This document shows, in pieces, positions 1 through 6,319 of a stretch of 10,669 bases of DNA. Where the stretch lies: positions 1-10,669 of the forward strand of contig CAUGKZ010000026.1 of the NCBI GenBank assembly GCA_959600065.1, read 5' to 3'. The DNA comes from an uncultured Kroppenstedtia sp. (GTDB lineage: Bacteria; Bacillota; Bacilli; Thermoactinomycetales; DSM-45169). The notes beneath the pieces are model-generated. The model was not told the DNA's origin and made no database searches. It was given only the letters and a program-made list of their open reading frames with translations. Each line of letters begins with the position of its first letter. Position 1 is the stretch's first letter. The translations under genes were made by a program, and so were the position numbers.

Positions 1-2
1 CA

Positions 3-203
3 AAAGCGTTCCGCAAGAAAAAAAAGATCAAAGAGGCGGCTCTTTTCTACAGCCAGGAGGTGGCTCCTCTGCAGAGAGAGCTACGCCCGGCGCAGCAGGC
101 CCGTCATCTGGAGGCGGTAGATGATTTGTGGAAACGTCTGCAGGAATCTTTGAGACAGCACCGACTCTTGGTGAAACGGGCTCGGTTCGTGGACTGGCAA
201 TGA
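3..203 (+). CDS. C-terminal end of an unrecognised helical protein (partial, cut by window start)
   Basis: The reading frame is open from the window edge to a TGA at 201-203, giving about 66 residues that begin KAFRKKKIKEAALFY and end ARFVDWQ. The composition is rich in Glu, Gln, Arg, Lys and Leu, with heptad-like Leu spacing, so an amphipathic or coiled-coil helix is likely. There is no signal peptide or membrane segment in the visible part. I do not recognise the family. Codon use (CTG, CAG, GAG, CGG) matches the neighbouring genes, which supports real coding. The next small ORF starts 12 bases downstream in the same frame, so the two could be co-transcribed or could be two pieces of one decayed gene split by the TGA. 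Both would end at the terminator at 465-501. Confidence 0.5.
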   Translation, partial: KAFRKKKKIKEAALFYSQEVAPLQRELRPAQQARHLEAVDDLWKRLQESLRQHRLLVKRARFVDWQ

Positions 204-215
204 ATCCAGCCAGGG

Positions 216-421
216 ATGGGGAAGAAACAAGGCAAAAGTGATAGAACATGGAATTCGGAGGTGGAAAGAGCGGTGGGACTCTTTCGCTCCTTTGCGGATT
301 TGGAGCTGTCAACTGGGAGAGTGGATGAGGTAATGAATCGATTGGATCGGATCCAGGGTGGATTCTGGGGAAAGAGCAGGCCCGACAGCTACTGAACCAA
401 CTGATGGAGCGCGTGGATTAA
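216..421 (+). pseudogene. small ORF of unknown function with an apparent single-base frameshift
   Basis: From ATG 216 the frame encodes MGKKQGKSDRTWNSEVERA and continues as a charged helix (LFRSFADLELSTGRVDEVMNR at about residues 21-41), then reaches a TGA at 393-395 with a poor tail. A different frame continues with the well-formed sequence GKEQARQLLNQLMERVD and stops at TAA 419-421. Adding one G to the G run at 367-370 joins the two into a smooth protein of about 68 residues. The shift is therefore either a real inactivating deletion or an assembly error in a homopolymer. The ribosome binding site is poor: AGGG lies directly against the ATG. I do not recognise the family. The intact product would be a small soluble helical protein. 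It could be translationally coupled to the preceding ORF, whose stop lies 12 bases upstream. Confidence 0.4.
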
Positions 422-464
422 CACCTGCACTGCAGGGCTCCAAATCGGGATTTTCCACCTAACA

Positions 465-501
465 AAAAAACGGTCCCTTCCGCAAAAAGGGGCCGTTTTT
501 T
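465..501. terminator. bidirectional Rho-independent terminator
   Basis: The arms 465-477 and 489-501 pair over 13 positions with one G-T wobble, enclosing an 11-base loop. The left arm begins with an A run and the right arm ends with a T6 run, so both transcripts carry a U tract. It closes the small plus-strand ORFs on the left and the converging lepB gene on the right, whose stop codon is 18 bases away. Confidence 0.9.
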
Positions 502-518
502 CTGTTGTTTATTGTTTA

Positions 519-1097
519 TTACCGGAAGGGCAAGCGATCGGTTCGCCAGATCATTTTGCCCAGCACGTGGTCGATTGGGACCGGGCCGATCTCTCGGCTG
601 TCTCTGCTGTTATCTCGGTTGTCCCCCATGACAAAGACATGGTTTTCAGGGATTTTATATTTGGTTTGGTGATAGGGATCCGTTGTATCGTCCAGGGTAT
701 AGGACTCTTCCAGCAATTCATTGTTACGATACACCCGGTTGTCTTTGAATTCCAGGATATCTCCCGGCTTTCCAACTACCCGTTTCAGCCAGCGGCTGTC
801 GGTTTGCTCTTTTCCTGTGAGCAACCGGTAGAGAGAGGCTTCCTTCAATTCTCGGACCAGAGTACGTTTCTCCTCGATCTGGCTGTCGATGACCACGATA
901 TCCTCGTATTCGGGAGTTTGGTTTAAAGTATGGGGGATTTTAGATACAAAGATATAGTTCTTGTCCTGAAGTGTCGGCTCCATGGATTGACCGTGAACTT
1001 CCGCCGGTTCGATCAAGAAGGTGGTGATCAACAGGGCGAGAACGGCGGCCACGGCGATGGAGAGTATCCATTGAAATAGAGTTAGAATCGGTTTCAT
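519..1097 (-). CDS. lepB: signal peptidase I (type I leader peptidase)
   Basis: A membrane-anchored serine protease that removes N-terminal signal peptides from exported proteins at the outer face of the cytoplasmic membrane. The protein is 192 residues, close to Bacillus SipS/SipT length. A single transmembrane anchor covers residues 5-29. Box B is GQSMEPTL with the catalytic Ser38. Box D is RWLKRVVGKPGD with the general-base Lys105. Box E is VMGDNRDNSRDSREIGPV (156-173), including the conserved GDNR and SRD residues. The start at 1097 is chosen over an upstream in-frame ATG (1160) because GGAGG lies 9 bases before it and the anchor then begins at the N terminus, as in the family. Residues 73-102 form a charged stretch between boxes C and D that is longer than I expect for SipS. 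It lies 104 bases downstream of the oxidoreductase in the same direction, with no terminator seen between them, and ends at the shared terminator. Confidence 0.95.
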   Translation of the reverse strand: MKPILTLFQWILSIAVAAVLALLITTFLIEPAEVHGQSMEPTLQDKNYIFVSKIPHTLNQTPEYEDIVVIDSQIEEKRTLVRELKEASLYRLLTGKEQTDSRWLKRVVGKPGDILEFKDNRVYRNNELLEESYTLDDTTDPYHQTKYKIPENHVFVMGDNRDNSRDSREIGPVPIDHVLGKMIWRTDRLPFR

Positions 1098-1178
1098 CGT
1101 GTTTTTCCTCCATATGGGAACCAGCTCTTTGCAAAAGGGGAAGGGGATATCTGTGATCAAGTTCGTTCAAGGATATTT

Positions 1179-1205
1179 ATCATAGTAACATATCCAGAGC
1201 ATCAA
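1179..1205 (-). promoter_or_regulatory. weak candidate promoter for lepB
   Basis: On the minus strand TTGATG (1200-1205) and TATGAT (1179-1184) resemble sigma-A -35 and -10 boxes, but the spacer is only 15 bases, which is short. The -35 overlaps the oxidoreductase stop codon. It would let lepB be expressed independently of the upstream gene, as expected for an essential function. The evidence is limited to box similarity. Confidence 0.25.
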
Positions 1206-3553
1206 CTGATCTCGGTTTCCAGATCTGCTACCCGTTTTTCTACGTATTTCACATCTTTACGTCCATAAAAAGTCTCCGCTTTTTCAAGGATGCAGGTCGT
1301 GTTGTATTCGGGAATTCCTGCGTATTCTTCATAGACCCCTTTGGGGATGAGGATATTTCCCTCTGGCCAGTGCACCTCCAAGTTGCCGGAGCGGATCGGG
1401 GCAAAGCGTGCCTTACCGTGAAAGCGTCCGTGCTGGTTATACAGGACGATCGCGTCCCCTTCTTCGATGAAGAGCTTCGCAGCATCTTCCTGATGGATCA
1501 GTACATCCAAACGATCTGCGTTATTAAAGGGATCGGTCTCACTGTAGATCATGGAGTTAAATTGTTTGCCCCGTCGGGTGGTGATCCGGAAGTGCCCTTC
1601 CGTTTCTCGATGTTCTGGCAGTTCTATAGGAAGAAGGTTGCCCCTGCCATCCGGGGTGGGACAGACCCCTCCTTCACACAACCAAGCCCCTCCCCATTGG
1701 AACACATCCCCCTGTTTCTGCAGATGCTGGATTCCGTCGTAGTCCGGTGCGGCCTGGGCGATCTCTTCCCGGATCTGTTGCGCATTTTCCAGGCGGAGAC
1801 GCTCTTTGGCCTCGGGCTTGACCCGTGCCGCCAAGTCGAGGTAGATTTGCCACTCGGGGCGGGCTTCTTCGATCCGAGGCCCCTCGATTTCCGGGGAGAA
1901 ATAGACCATTCTCTCCGTAGAAGTAGAGGTGCAACCTCCAGGTTGCTCATACCGGGTCATCGCCGGCAAGACAATCACCGCTTCTCTAGCGTCCAGCAAA
2001 GTGGAGGTATTGAAGATAATGTCCTGGTGTACCCGAACATCCAGCTCCGTCAGGCTACGGCGAACGAAGTCCGGATCAGGCATGGTTTCCAAAAAGTTGC
2101 CGCCGGAGAGGTAGTAAAGACGGGTCTTCTGCTCGTGATCCTCAGGAAGGAGGGCGTTCTCCAGGGTGATACCGACGATATCCCCCTGCCAACGGGGGAT
2201 TTCAAAGTCCCACACCTTTTCCAACCGTTGCAGGTTGGTCTCGTCAAAGCCACCCCCAGGTAAGCTGAAGGGGTCGGCCCCCATTTCACCGGAACCTTGA
2301 ACGCCGGAGTGTCCCCGGATGGGCATGACACCGCAATGTTCCCGGCCGAGAAACCCGCGGAGCAGAGCGAGATTGGCTACCTGGGAAATATTATCTGTAC
2401 CGAAACGATGTTGGGTCAGCCCCATGGACCACACGAAAACAGCGGATTGCGCCCCGGCGAGAAGTTCAGCGAACTCTTGCATCCGTTCTCGACTGAGCCC
2501 TGAGGAACGCTCCAGCTCCGCCCAATCGGTTTTTTCGATGTGTTCTTTCAGGGATTGATAGCCGTGGGTGTGTGCCTGAACAAAGGAATGGTTGATAGCA
2601 GAACCGGGGTTCTGCTCCTCCATTTCAAACCAGTGCTTCATCACTCCGTTCATAAAGGCGATATCTCCGCCGATGTTCACCTGGTAAAAATCGTCGGCGA
2701 TCCGGGTGCCAAACAGGGCGGAATCTGGTATGGAGGGAACCCAGTAGGCATCCATCGACGGTTCATGATAGGGATTGATGACGATAATCTTGGTTCCTTT
2801 GCGCTTGGCGGCGTACATATATTTGGTGGAGACGGGCTGGTTGTTGGCGGCGACTGATCCCCAGAAGACAAGAACGTCTGTTCCGATCCAATCCTTGTAG
2901 TTGCAACTGGAGGCTCCGATTCCGAGGGAGCGTTTCAGAGCGGTTTTGGATGGAGAGTGGCAGATTCGCGAAGCATTATCGATATGATTGGTACCCAGAA
3001 AACGCGCTACCTTGGCGGCGGTGTAGTAAGTTTCGTTGGCGATTCCCCGGGACGTCAGATAAAAGGCAAACTGTCGGGGGCCCAATTTTTTCATTTTTTC
3101 CGCGACCCGATCTAAGGCTTCATCCCAGGAAATGCGCCGGAATTTGCGATCTCCGGGTTCCCGGAGCAAGGGATAGGGGATCCGCCCCAGATTACGAAGC
3201 TCTTCGCTACTCAGTTTGCGCAGTTCATCGATGTCTTGGTGAAGAATTTCCGGTTTCATCGCCGGCATCGTATTGAGGCGCAGGACATTGAGGCGGGTGG
3301 TGCACAGATGAGGTCCGGTCAAGGTCTGATCCTTTAGACCAGCCACACCCAATGCACAACCGTCACAGACCCCCTGGGTCAGGATCCGGTAGGCATAGGG
3401 CAGATTGTCCCGGTTCTTCCAAACGACTTTCATCGTGTCCCGGATATGCCGGGGTTTTGTCTTCTCCATCCCGAAGGGAACGTAGCTTACCCAATGGTTG
3501 GGGTCCGGTATTTTAGGAAGGGAGACAGGACCGGTGTGTCGGGTTTTTCCCAT
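1202..3553 (-). CDS. FdhF/YdeP-family molybdopterin oxidoreductase (formate dehydrogenase-like alpha subunit)
   Basis: A 783-residue cytoplasmic protein of the bis-molybdopterin guanine dinucleotide family; no Tat signal is seen. The N terminus has C63-x2-C66 and C84, the reduced cysteine set of the YdeP-like branch that may hold an iron-sulfur cluster. The core has RRISWDEALDRVAEKM (139-154), then NASRICHSPS, where C198-H199 align with the Mo-ligand Sec/Cys-His pair of formate dehydrogenases. The C-terminal domain (FRITTRRGKQFNSMIYSETD onward) is a molybdopterin-dinucleotide-binding fold. The start at 3553 is chosen because AAGGAGG lies 7 bases upstream; an upstream in-frame ATG at 3583 lacks this. 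The substrate is uncertain: YdeP-type proteins are often called formate dehydrogenases, but E. coli YdeP is linked to acid resistance. No electron-transfer subunit, FdhD or cofactor gene is adjacent. It is followed by lepB. Confidence 0.88.
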   Translation of the reverse strand: MGKTRHTGPVSLPKIPDPNHWVSYVPFGMEKTKPRHIRDTMKVVWKNRDNLPYAYRILTQGVCDGCALGVAGLKDQTLTGPHLCTTRLNVLRLNTMPAMKPEILHQDIDELRKLSSEELRNLGRIPYPLLREPGDRKFRRISWDEALDRVAEKMKKLGPRQFAFYLTSRGIANETYYTAAKVARFLGTNHIDNASRICHSPSKTALKRSLGIGASSCNYKDWIGTDVLVFWGSVAANNQPVSTKYMYAAKRKGTKIIVINPYHEPSMDAYWVPSIPDSALFGTRIADDFYQVNIGGDIAFMNGVMKHWFEMEEQNPGSAINHSFVQAHTHGYQSLKEHIEKTDWAELERSSGLSRERMQEFAELLAGAQSAVFVWSMGLTQHRFGTDNISQVANLALLRGFLGREHCGVMPIRGHSGVQGSGEMGADPFSLPGGGFDETNLQRLEKVWDFEIPRWQGDIVGITLENALLPEDHEQKTRLYYLSGGNFLETMPDPDFVRRSLTELDVRVHQDIIFNTSTLLDAREAVIVLPAMTRYEQPGGCTSTSTERMVYFSPEIEGPRIEEARPEWQIYLDLAARVKPEAKERLRLENAQQIREEIAQAAPDYDGIQHLQKQGDVFQWGGAWLCEGGVCPTPDGRGNLLPIELPEHRETEGHFRITTRRGKQFNSMIYSETDPFNNADRLDVLIHQEDAAKLFIEEGDAIVLYNQHGRFHGKARFAPIRSGNLEVHWPEGNILIPKGVYEEYAGIPEYNTTCILEKAETFYGRKDVKYVEKRVADLETEIS

Positions 3554-3595
3554 GATGAGTCCTCCTTGCATGATCCATTTCACCTAAAAGGAATG

Positions 3596-3616
3596 CCCCT
3601 TCAGGCTGTGAAGGGG
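3596..3616 (-). promoter_or_regulatory. hairpin in the 5' leader of the oxidoreductase gene
   Basis: CCCCTTCA (3596-3603) and TGAAGGGG (3609-3616) are perfect complements around a 5-base loop, extendable by a G-U and a U-A pair. The element lies about 43 bases upstream of the oxidoreductase start and downstream of the candidate promoter, so it would be in the mRNA leader. Neither strand has a T run directly after it, so it is not a standard terminator. It may be an mRNA stabiliser, an operator or part of an attenuator. Confidence 0.45.
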
Positions 3617-3643
3617 TACAGAAATTTTAGATAACACACTCAT

Positions 3644-3672
3644 ATGGTAGCATGAGACCCGGATCCTCACAA
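3644..3672 (-). promoter_or_regulatory. candidate sigma-A promoter for the oxidoreductase
   Basis: On the minus strand TTGTGA (3667-3672) and TACCAT (3644-3649) are separated by 17 bases, and a TGC precedes the -10 as an extended -10 element. Each box matches consensus at 4 of 6 positions. Transcription would start near 3637, giving a leader of about 85 bases that contains the hairpin at 3596-3616. A second, weaker pair (TTGCAT with CATAAA, 17 apart) lies further upstream. Confidence 0.35.
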
Positions 3673-3958
3673 GGCGGAGAAAGCGCGATATCACAACGTA
3701 TTTTTTTACTTTTTTGCGAATTCGCCCCTTTATGGATGCGATGTTTATTCAATGCAACCGCCTTTTTTTCAGGTGTGTGGATGATCTGGATTTCAGGTGG
3801 GGAAGTCGCGTTCGACCCATTAAAGTAAACAATTCATTTTAAGATCATCAGGAGAGAAGTGGCCTATCCATTTTCGCTTCCGCATAAAAATAACTTGATA
3901 AAGGGAGAGGATGCTGGTTCATATGGAGGGAATATTGCAATTATTGGTTCAGTTCTTT
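3673..3958. other. divergent intergenic region, no gene seen
   Basis: This is the bulk of the 457-base gap between the divergent oxidoreductase and DUF819 genes. It is more AT-rich than the genes, with T runs near 3700-3715 and 3762-3769, and contains a short palindrome GCGAATTCGC at 3717-3726. No open frame with a ribosome binding site was found, and no recognised riboswitch or RNA. It probably carries control sites for both flanking genes. Confidence 0.5.
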
Positions 3959-3967
3959 TGCTATGAT
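3959..3967 (+). promoter_or_regulatory. extended -10 promoter element for the DUF819 gene
   Basis: TGCTATGAT is an extended -10 (TGn plus a TATAAT box with one mismatch). No good -35 lies 17 bases upstream, which is tolerated with extended -10 promoters. The start point would be near 3974, giving a leader of about 36 bases before the ATG at 4011. An ATG inside the -10 box is in frame with the gene, but it would precede the transcription start and so is unlikely to be used. Confidence 0.45.
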
Positions 3968-4010
3968 GGGGAAAAGGGTTCCTAAGATCGGCGTCCGAGG
4001 AGGTGGGGAA

Positions 4011-5192
4011 ATGACGAGTGAGGCTTTGGTGACCAGCCCCTTTGGTGTGGGGGCAGTCATCACATCTCTTATCGCCTTATCTTTTTGGCTGGATCGTCGG
4101 TTCAGATTTTTTTCCTGGTTAGGTACGGCGATTTTGGTGATCACCGGAGGGGCTGTCCTAGTGAATCTGGGGGTGATCCCTTCCTCTGTGGGGGAAGAAG
4201 AACTGAATCCTGTCTATATTTTTTCAGGGGACTACGGAGTTCCTTTGGCGATCGTGTTGCTCCTGTTAGCGACGGATTTTGGCCAGGTTCGCTCTTTGGG
4301 CAGGTCGGCGTTGGTAGCCTTTGCGTTGGGAGTGGTGGGGACGGCTGTCGGTGCAGTAGTGGGGGTTTGGTTGACTGCAGGAGGGATCGGCGGAGAAGCG
4401 TGGAAATTGGGCGGTCAGTTTGCCGCCAGCTATATCGGCGGAGGGATCAACTACGCCGCTGTTGGCAATGCCTTGGGAACCTCGGAAACGATGTATGCGA
4501 CTGGAGCCGCAGCAGATAACATCATGACGAATATATGGATGGTGATGACGGCGATCCTACCGGTGATTCTGGTTCGTTGGTATCCTAGTATTCGCACCCG
4601 GTCCGCTCCAGTGGCGAAACGTCGAGAAACTTCATTTTGGAACCGGGGGGAATGGGGAATTCAGGATTTGGTCCTTCTGTTGGCCATCTCCTTTACAGTG
4701 GTGGCGGTGGCGGAAGCGATCACTCTCTGGATGGATAGATGGATCGGTTTGGAGATTCCGTCGGTAGTCTGGTATACCACCTTGGCTTTGCTGTTGGCGG
4801 TTTTCACTCCGGTAAAGCGGTTAAAAGGTGGGGAAGAAGTGGGCAACTTCATCCTTCATTTTTTCTTCGCCACAATGGGGGCAGGCACAATCCTGGGCAC
4901 GCTGGTGGACAAAGGGCCGGTGGTGTTCCTGTTTATTTCGATTGTGGTTGGAATTCACGGCCTCATCATTTTTGGAATGGGGCGGATTTTCAAGGTGGAA
5001 GTGGAGATGTTGGCGGTAGCTAGCCAGGCTTGTGTAGGTGGCCCATCCACAGCCCTTGCCCTGGCCAGTTCCAAAGGATGGACTACTCTAGTCACCCCTG
5101 CCGTTTTGTTGGGGGTGCTAGGGTATGCGATTGGAAATTATGTCGGGATCTTCATGGGGCAGTGGATGCACTGGATATTGACAGGAGGATAA
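4011..5192 (+). CDS. DUF819 family multi-pass membrane protein (YjcL-like)
   Basis: A 393-residue integral membrane protein with about ten hydrophobic segments, close in length to Bacillus YjcL. The most conserved-looking stretch is FAASYIGGGINYAAVGNALG followed by ATGAAADNIMTNIWMVMT, with small residues and acidic/Asn positions inside membrane segments, as in a transporter core. A second glycine-rich stretch, SQACVGGPSTALALASSKGW, lies near the C terminus and could be the matching half of an internal duplication. The start at 4011 is chosen for the AGGAGGT site 6 bases upstream; upstream in-frame ATGs at 3963 and 3966 sit inside the -10 box. The family function is unproven; a role as a secondary transporter of small organic or amino acids is inference. 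It is monocistronic: own promoter, own terminator at 5199-5226. Possible link with the downstream propionate genes is only positional. Confidence 0.85.
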   Translation: MTSEALVTSPFGVGAVITSLIALSFWLDRRFRFFSWLGTAILVITGGAVLVNLGVIPSSVGEEELNPVYIFSGDYGVPLAIVLLLLATDFGQVRSLGRSALVAFALGVVGTAVGAVVGVWLTAGGIGGEAWKLGGQFAASYIGGGINYAAVGNALGTSETMYATGAAADNIMTNIWMVMTAILPVILVRWYPSIRTRSAPVAKRRETSFWNRGEWGIQDLVLLLAISFTVVAVAEAITLWMDRWIGLEIPSVVWYTTLALLLAVFTPVKRLKGGEEVGNFILHFFFATMGAGTILGTLVDKGPVVFLFISIVVGIHGLIIFGMGRIFKVEVEMLAVASQACVGGPSTALALASSKGWTTLVTPAVLLGVLGYAIGNYVGIFMGQWMHWILTGG

Positions 5193-5198
5193 ATGTTC

Positions 5199-5226
5199 AA
5201 AAAGCCGACTTCCCGGTCGGCTTTTT
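5199..5226 (+). terminator. Rho-independent terminator after the DUF819 gene
   Basis: The arms 5199-5209 (AAAAAGCCGAC) and 5216-5226 (GTCGGCTTTTT) are perfect 11-base complements with a 6-base loop and a T5 run. It starts 7 bases after the stop codon, so the gene is very likely monocistronic. The A run on the left would also allow some function on the other strand. Confidence 0.92.
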
Positions 5227-5401
5227 CCAGCTTCCATCGGAGTGGAGAAAAAGGCGGCCCTGATCATCCGGGATGGTTTTCGATCTAAAACCATGAGTAT
5301 ACTTCCTACGACGAACCACAATCTTGTATGATAAAGAGCGAGTAAAAACTCCTCTGAAAATATGGCGAATCACAGGGCTGTTGATTAACCATAAGTGGAT
5401 G

Positions 5402-5437
5402 ATGGAAAGAGGGAAAGGATCCTTTCCCTCTTTCCAT
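5402..5437. repeat. perfect 36-bp palindrome
   Basis: The 18-base half beginning ATGGAAAGAGGG and ending AAAGGA is followed directly by its exact reverse complement, centred on GGATCC at 5417-5422. Apart from the outermost ATGG/CCAT, one half is all purine and the other all pyrimidine. As RNA it would form a stem of about 16 pairs with a tiny loop. No T run follows (TGCCCCC), so it is not a normal terminator. It could be a protein binding site, an mRNA end-protecting stem or an RNA processing site. Confidence 0.8.
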
Positions 5438-5463
5438 TGCCCCCATCGTAAAATATGGCTTAA

Positions 5464-5536
5464 GGGGACAGAGATGGTGGGAGAGCTATGATCTCTTGCA
5501 AAGAGCGCAAAAGCTCTTCACCGTCCCACCATCCCC
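5464..5536 (+). promoter_or_regulatory. nested hairpin upstream of gntR, possible structured leader
   Basis: Three coaxial inverted repeats are visible: GATGGTGGGA (5473-5482) with TCCCACCATC (5524-5533), AGAGCT (5482-5487) with AGCTCT (5512-5517, sharing base 5482 with the outer arm), and CTCTT (5493-5497) with AAGAG (5501-5505) around a GCA loop. An outer GGGG (5464-5467) can pair with CCC at 5534-5536. The element ends about 75 bases before the gntR start. It resembles no riboswitch class that I can name: the T-box signature is absent. It could be a cis-acting leader, a small RNA or a decayed terminator. Confidence 0.4.
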
Positions 5537-5610
5537 ACCTGATTTCCTGCCTAAAATATTATGAATCAACACGCCTGCCCTGTATCGATTTAACAGCGAG
5601 AAAGGACGAT

Positions 5611-6303
5611 ATGATGTTGTCAAATTCGCTCAATCGGCAATCGGTTAGCAGTGTGGTATACGACACTCTGAAAAGGAAAATTATTGAATTGGATTATAAA
5701 CCAGACCAACAGCTGAACGAGGAGATGTTGACAAAGGAATTAGATGTCAGCCGGACGCCTCTTCGGCAGGCGCTGCATCGGTTGGAGCTGGAGGGTTTGA
5801 TCATCCGGAGGGTAAACGGAAGAATCGCTGTCGCCTCGATCACAGTGGAAGAGGCGGAGGAAGTTTTTGAGGTCAGAGAGGTGTTGGAAGGTTTGATCGC
5901 CAAGGAGGCGACCCAACATATTACTGCGGAGCAAATCGGGAAACTAGAAGAAGTATTGACACTGATGGAGAGGGCTGCGGAAAAGAAACAAAGTCTGAGC
6001 CTCATCCGGCATGGAAGCGCATTTCATCATATTTTGTATGAATCCGGGCACAACGAAACTGCGATCCGCTTTTTAGATCAATTAAACAGTCGAATTGAGC
6101 GGTATCGCCGTCTGGGCGGCTACCTGAATCCGGAATATATGCCGATGCTCCCTGTTCAGGAACACCAAAAAGTTTTTCACTTCATCCGGGAGCGAAAAGC
6201 AGAAGAGGCTGAATGGGCGATGCGGGCACACATTCGGCGTAGTTTGGAGTTGACCAAGGAGACGCTAAGCTATCACATCGATCGAGATTCATCGGATACA
6301 TAA
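5611..6303 (+). CDS. GntR-family transcriptional regulator, FadR/FCD subfamily
   Basis: A 230-residue DNA-binding regulator. Residues 11-75 form the winged helix-turn-helix (VYDTLKRKIIELDYKPDQQL, then LDVSRTPLRQALHRLELEGL as the recognition region). Residues 80-225 form the all-helical FCD ligand domain. In this domain the usual Asp/His metal site shows H139, H185 and H207, but the position normally held by Asp (DxxFH) is G135, so metal binding may be altered. AAAGGA lies 4 bases before ATG 5611 and 7 before ATG 5614; either could be the start. It lies directly upstream of, and in the same direction as, the methylcitrate genes with a promoter in between, which suggests it controls them and senses propionyl-CoA, 2-methylcitrate or a related acid. 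The ligand is inference. A GTATAC-centred palindrome lies inside its own 5' coding end. Confidence 0.92.
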   Translation: MMLSNSLNRQSVSSVVYDTLKRKIIELDYKPDQQLNEEMLTKELDVSRTPLRQALHRLELEGLIIRRVNGRIAVASITVEEAEEVFEVREVLEGLIAKEATQHITAEQIGKLEEVLTLMERAAEKKQSLSLIRHGSAFHHILYESGHNETAIRFLDQLNSRIERYRRLGGYLNPEYMPMLPVQEHQKVFHFIRERKAEEAEWAMRAHIRRSLELTKETLSYHIDRDSSDT

Positions 6304-6319
6304 ACTGTTTTGCCTGCTA

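Larger units (their letters stand above)
5227..5610. other. intergenic region before gntR, rich in inverted repeats
   Basis: No convincing gene lies here. An open frame runs in from 5488 to the gntR start, but its translation (MISCKERKSSSPSHHPHLIS and onward) is compositionally odd, has no ribosome binding site and is not GntR-like, so it is treated as non-coding. The region holds a perfect 36-bp palindrome (5402-5437) and a nested hairpin (5464-5536). A TAAAAT -10-like box lies at 5449-5454 without a good -35, so the gntR promoter is not resolved. Confidence 0.5.

Noticed and set aside
1370-2263. 297-residue plus-strand open frame inside the oxidoreductase gene
   Set aside because: It is antisense to a clear molybdopterin oxidoreductase; long antisense frames are common in moderately GC-rich coding DNA and this one shows no family motif.
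3717-3726. GCGAATTCGC palindrome as an operator
   Set aside because: It is only 10 bases long and has no clear relation to either promoter, so it is noted only as part of the intergenic region.
4774-4779. GTATAC operator core inside the DUF819 gene
   Set aside because: A 6-base site is expected two or three times in a window of this size, and here it falls in the middle of coding sequence far from any promoter.
5464-5536. T-box riboswitch
   Set aside because: The conserved T-box sequence and a following terminator are absent, and the downstream gene is a regulator, not an aminoacyl-tRNA or amino-acid gene.
5488-5610. N-terminal extension of the GntR protein by 41 residues
   Set aside because: The extension has no ribosome binding site, lies over the nested hairpin and reads as Ser/His/Lys-rich sequence unlike GntR proteins. 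The start at 5611/5614 has AAAGGA and gives the normal family length.
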